From positions 1 through 5,406 of the forward strand of contig JASHXQ010000002.1 of the NCBI GenBank assembly GCA_030043455.1: a stretch of DNA of 5,406 nucleotides, written 5' to 3'. Made by a program: the position numbers and the translations under genes. Every line of letters starts with the position of its first letter. The first letter of the stretch is position 1. Shown one piece after another: positions 5,295 through 5,406 of the stretch. The notes under the pieces are model-generated. The model was not told the origin of the DNA. It ran no database searches and worked only from the letters and a program-made list of their open reading frames with translations. Origin of the DNA: Nitrososphaerales archaeon (GTDB lineage: Archaea; Thermoproteota; Nitrososphaeria; Nitrososphaerales; CADDZS01).

Positions 5295-5406
5295 ATGGAG
5301 ACTAAATGTCTGGAATGTGACGCGGAGGTTCGCGTACTGGATGATGCAGTAGTTGGCGAGATCGTTACCTGTCCGGATTGCGGAGCAGACTATGAAGTAG
5401 CTGCCC
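5295..5406 (+). CDS. lysW: LysW amino-group carrier protein (3' partial)
   Basis: LysW is a tiny acidic zinc-binding protein whose C-terminal glutamate is joined to the amino group of aminoadipate (lysine route) or glutamate (arginine route). It protects that group and presents the substrate to the kinase, reductase and aminotransferase of the pathway. The visible 37 residues start METKCLECDAEVRVLD and contain two CxxC zinc pairs, Cys5/Cys8 and Cys26/Cys29 (TCPDCGADYEV), joined by an acidic segment, as in known LysW proteins of about 55 residues. The window ends before the expected C-terminal E-D-W-G-E-like tail, so the attachment residue cannot be checked. ATG 5295 follows the argH stop by 4 bases and has a strong upstream ribosome site. 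Its place after argH suggests use in arginine synthesis, perhaps shared with lysine. LysX/ArgX and the other LysW-dependent enzymes should follow beyond the edge. Confidence 0.9.
   Translation, partial: METKCLECDAEVRVLDDAVVGEIVTCPDCGADYEVAA

Noticed and set aside
1..5406. Mobile elements, CRISPR arrays, tRNA or rRNA genes
   Set aside because: No transposase-like frame, regularly spaced long repeats, tRNA cloverleaf or rRNA-like sequence was seen on either strand. The window is packed with biosynthetic genes.

Overview
The window looks archaeal. It carries an arginine-biosynthesis block (ornithine carbamoyltransferase, argininosuccinate synthase, argininosuccinate lyase) that runs directly into the start of a gene for LysW, the amino-group carrier protein of the archaeal/Thermus lysine-arginine pathway. 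A TATA-type promoter, short leaders, several TTG starts and a non-bacterial ACT-domain protein beside argF fit an archaeon. The mix (HtrA-like PDZ protein, small two-helix membrane protein, LysW-linked argH) suggests the TACK side, perhaps a Nitrososphaerota (Thaumarchaeota)-like lineage. That placement is an inference and cannot be proved from this window. Base composition looks roughly balanced by eye.

Layout. Positions 1-339 (+) are the C-terminal PDZ domain of a truncated HtrA-like protein. Positions 364-618 (+) encode an unnamed small protein with two membrane helices. A short convergent junction (589-645) with overlapping inverted repeats and a T-run separates these from a leftward pair: the unnamed ACT-domain protein (2322 to 1624) and argF (1627 to 632), joined by an ATGA stop/start overlap. 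A 90-bp divergent intergenic region (2323-2412) holds one symmetric TATA element and a striking array of alternating TGAC/GTCA half-sites. Rightward from there run argG (2413-3666), argH (3725-5290) and lysW (5295 to the window edge).

How the genes work together. ArgF makes citrulline from ornithine and carbamoyl phosphate. ArgG joins citrulline to aspartate, and ArgH splits argininosuccinate into arginine and fumarate. LysW would carry the glutamate (and probably aminoadipate) backbone through the upstream steps to ornithine or lysine, so the LysX/ArgX, LysZ, LysY, LysJ and LysK type genes are expected just beyond the right edge.

The most interesting part is the candidate regulatory module. 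An ACT-domain protein with an unrecognised N-terminal region is coupled to argF, is transcribed divergently from argG, and faces a two-helical-turn repeat of TGAC half-sites that covers its own leader and start codon. It would be a plausible amino-acid-sensing, autoregulated arginine regulator of a family I cannot name. All intervals are gene-dense and there is no gene-free stretch over 300 bases.
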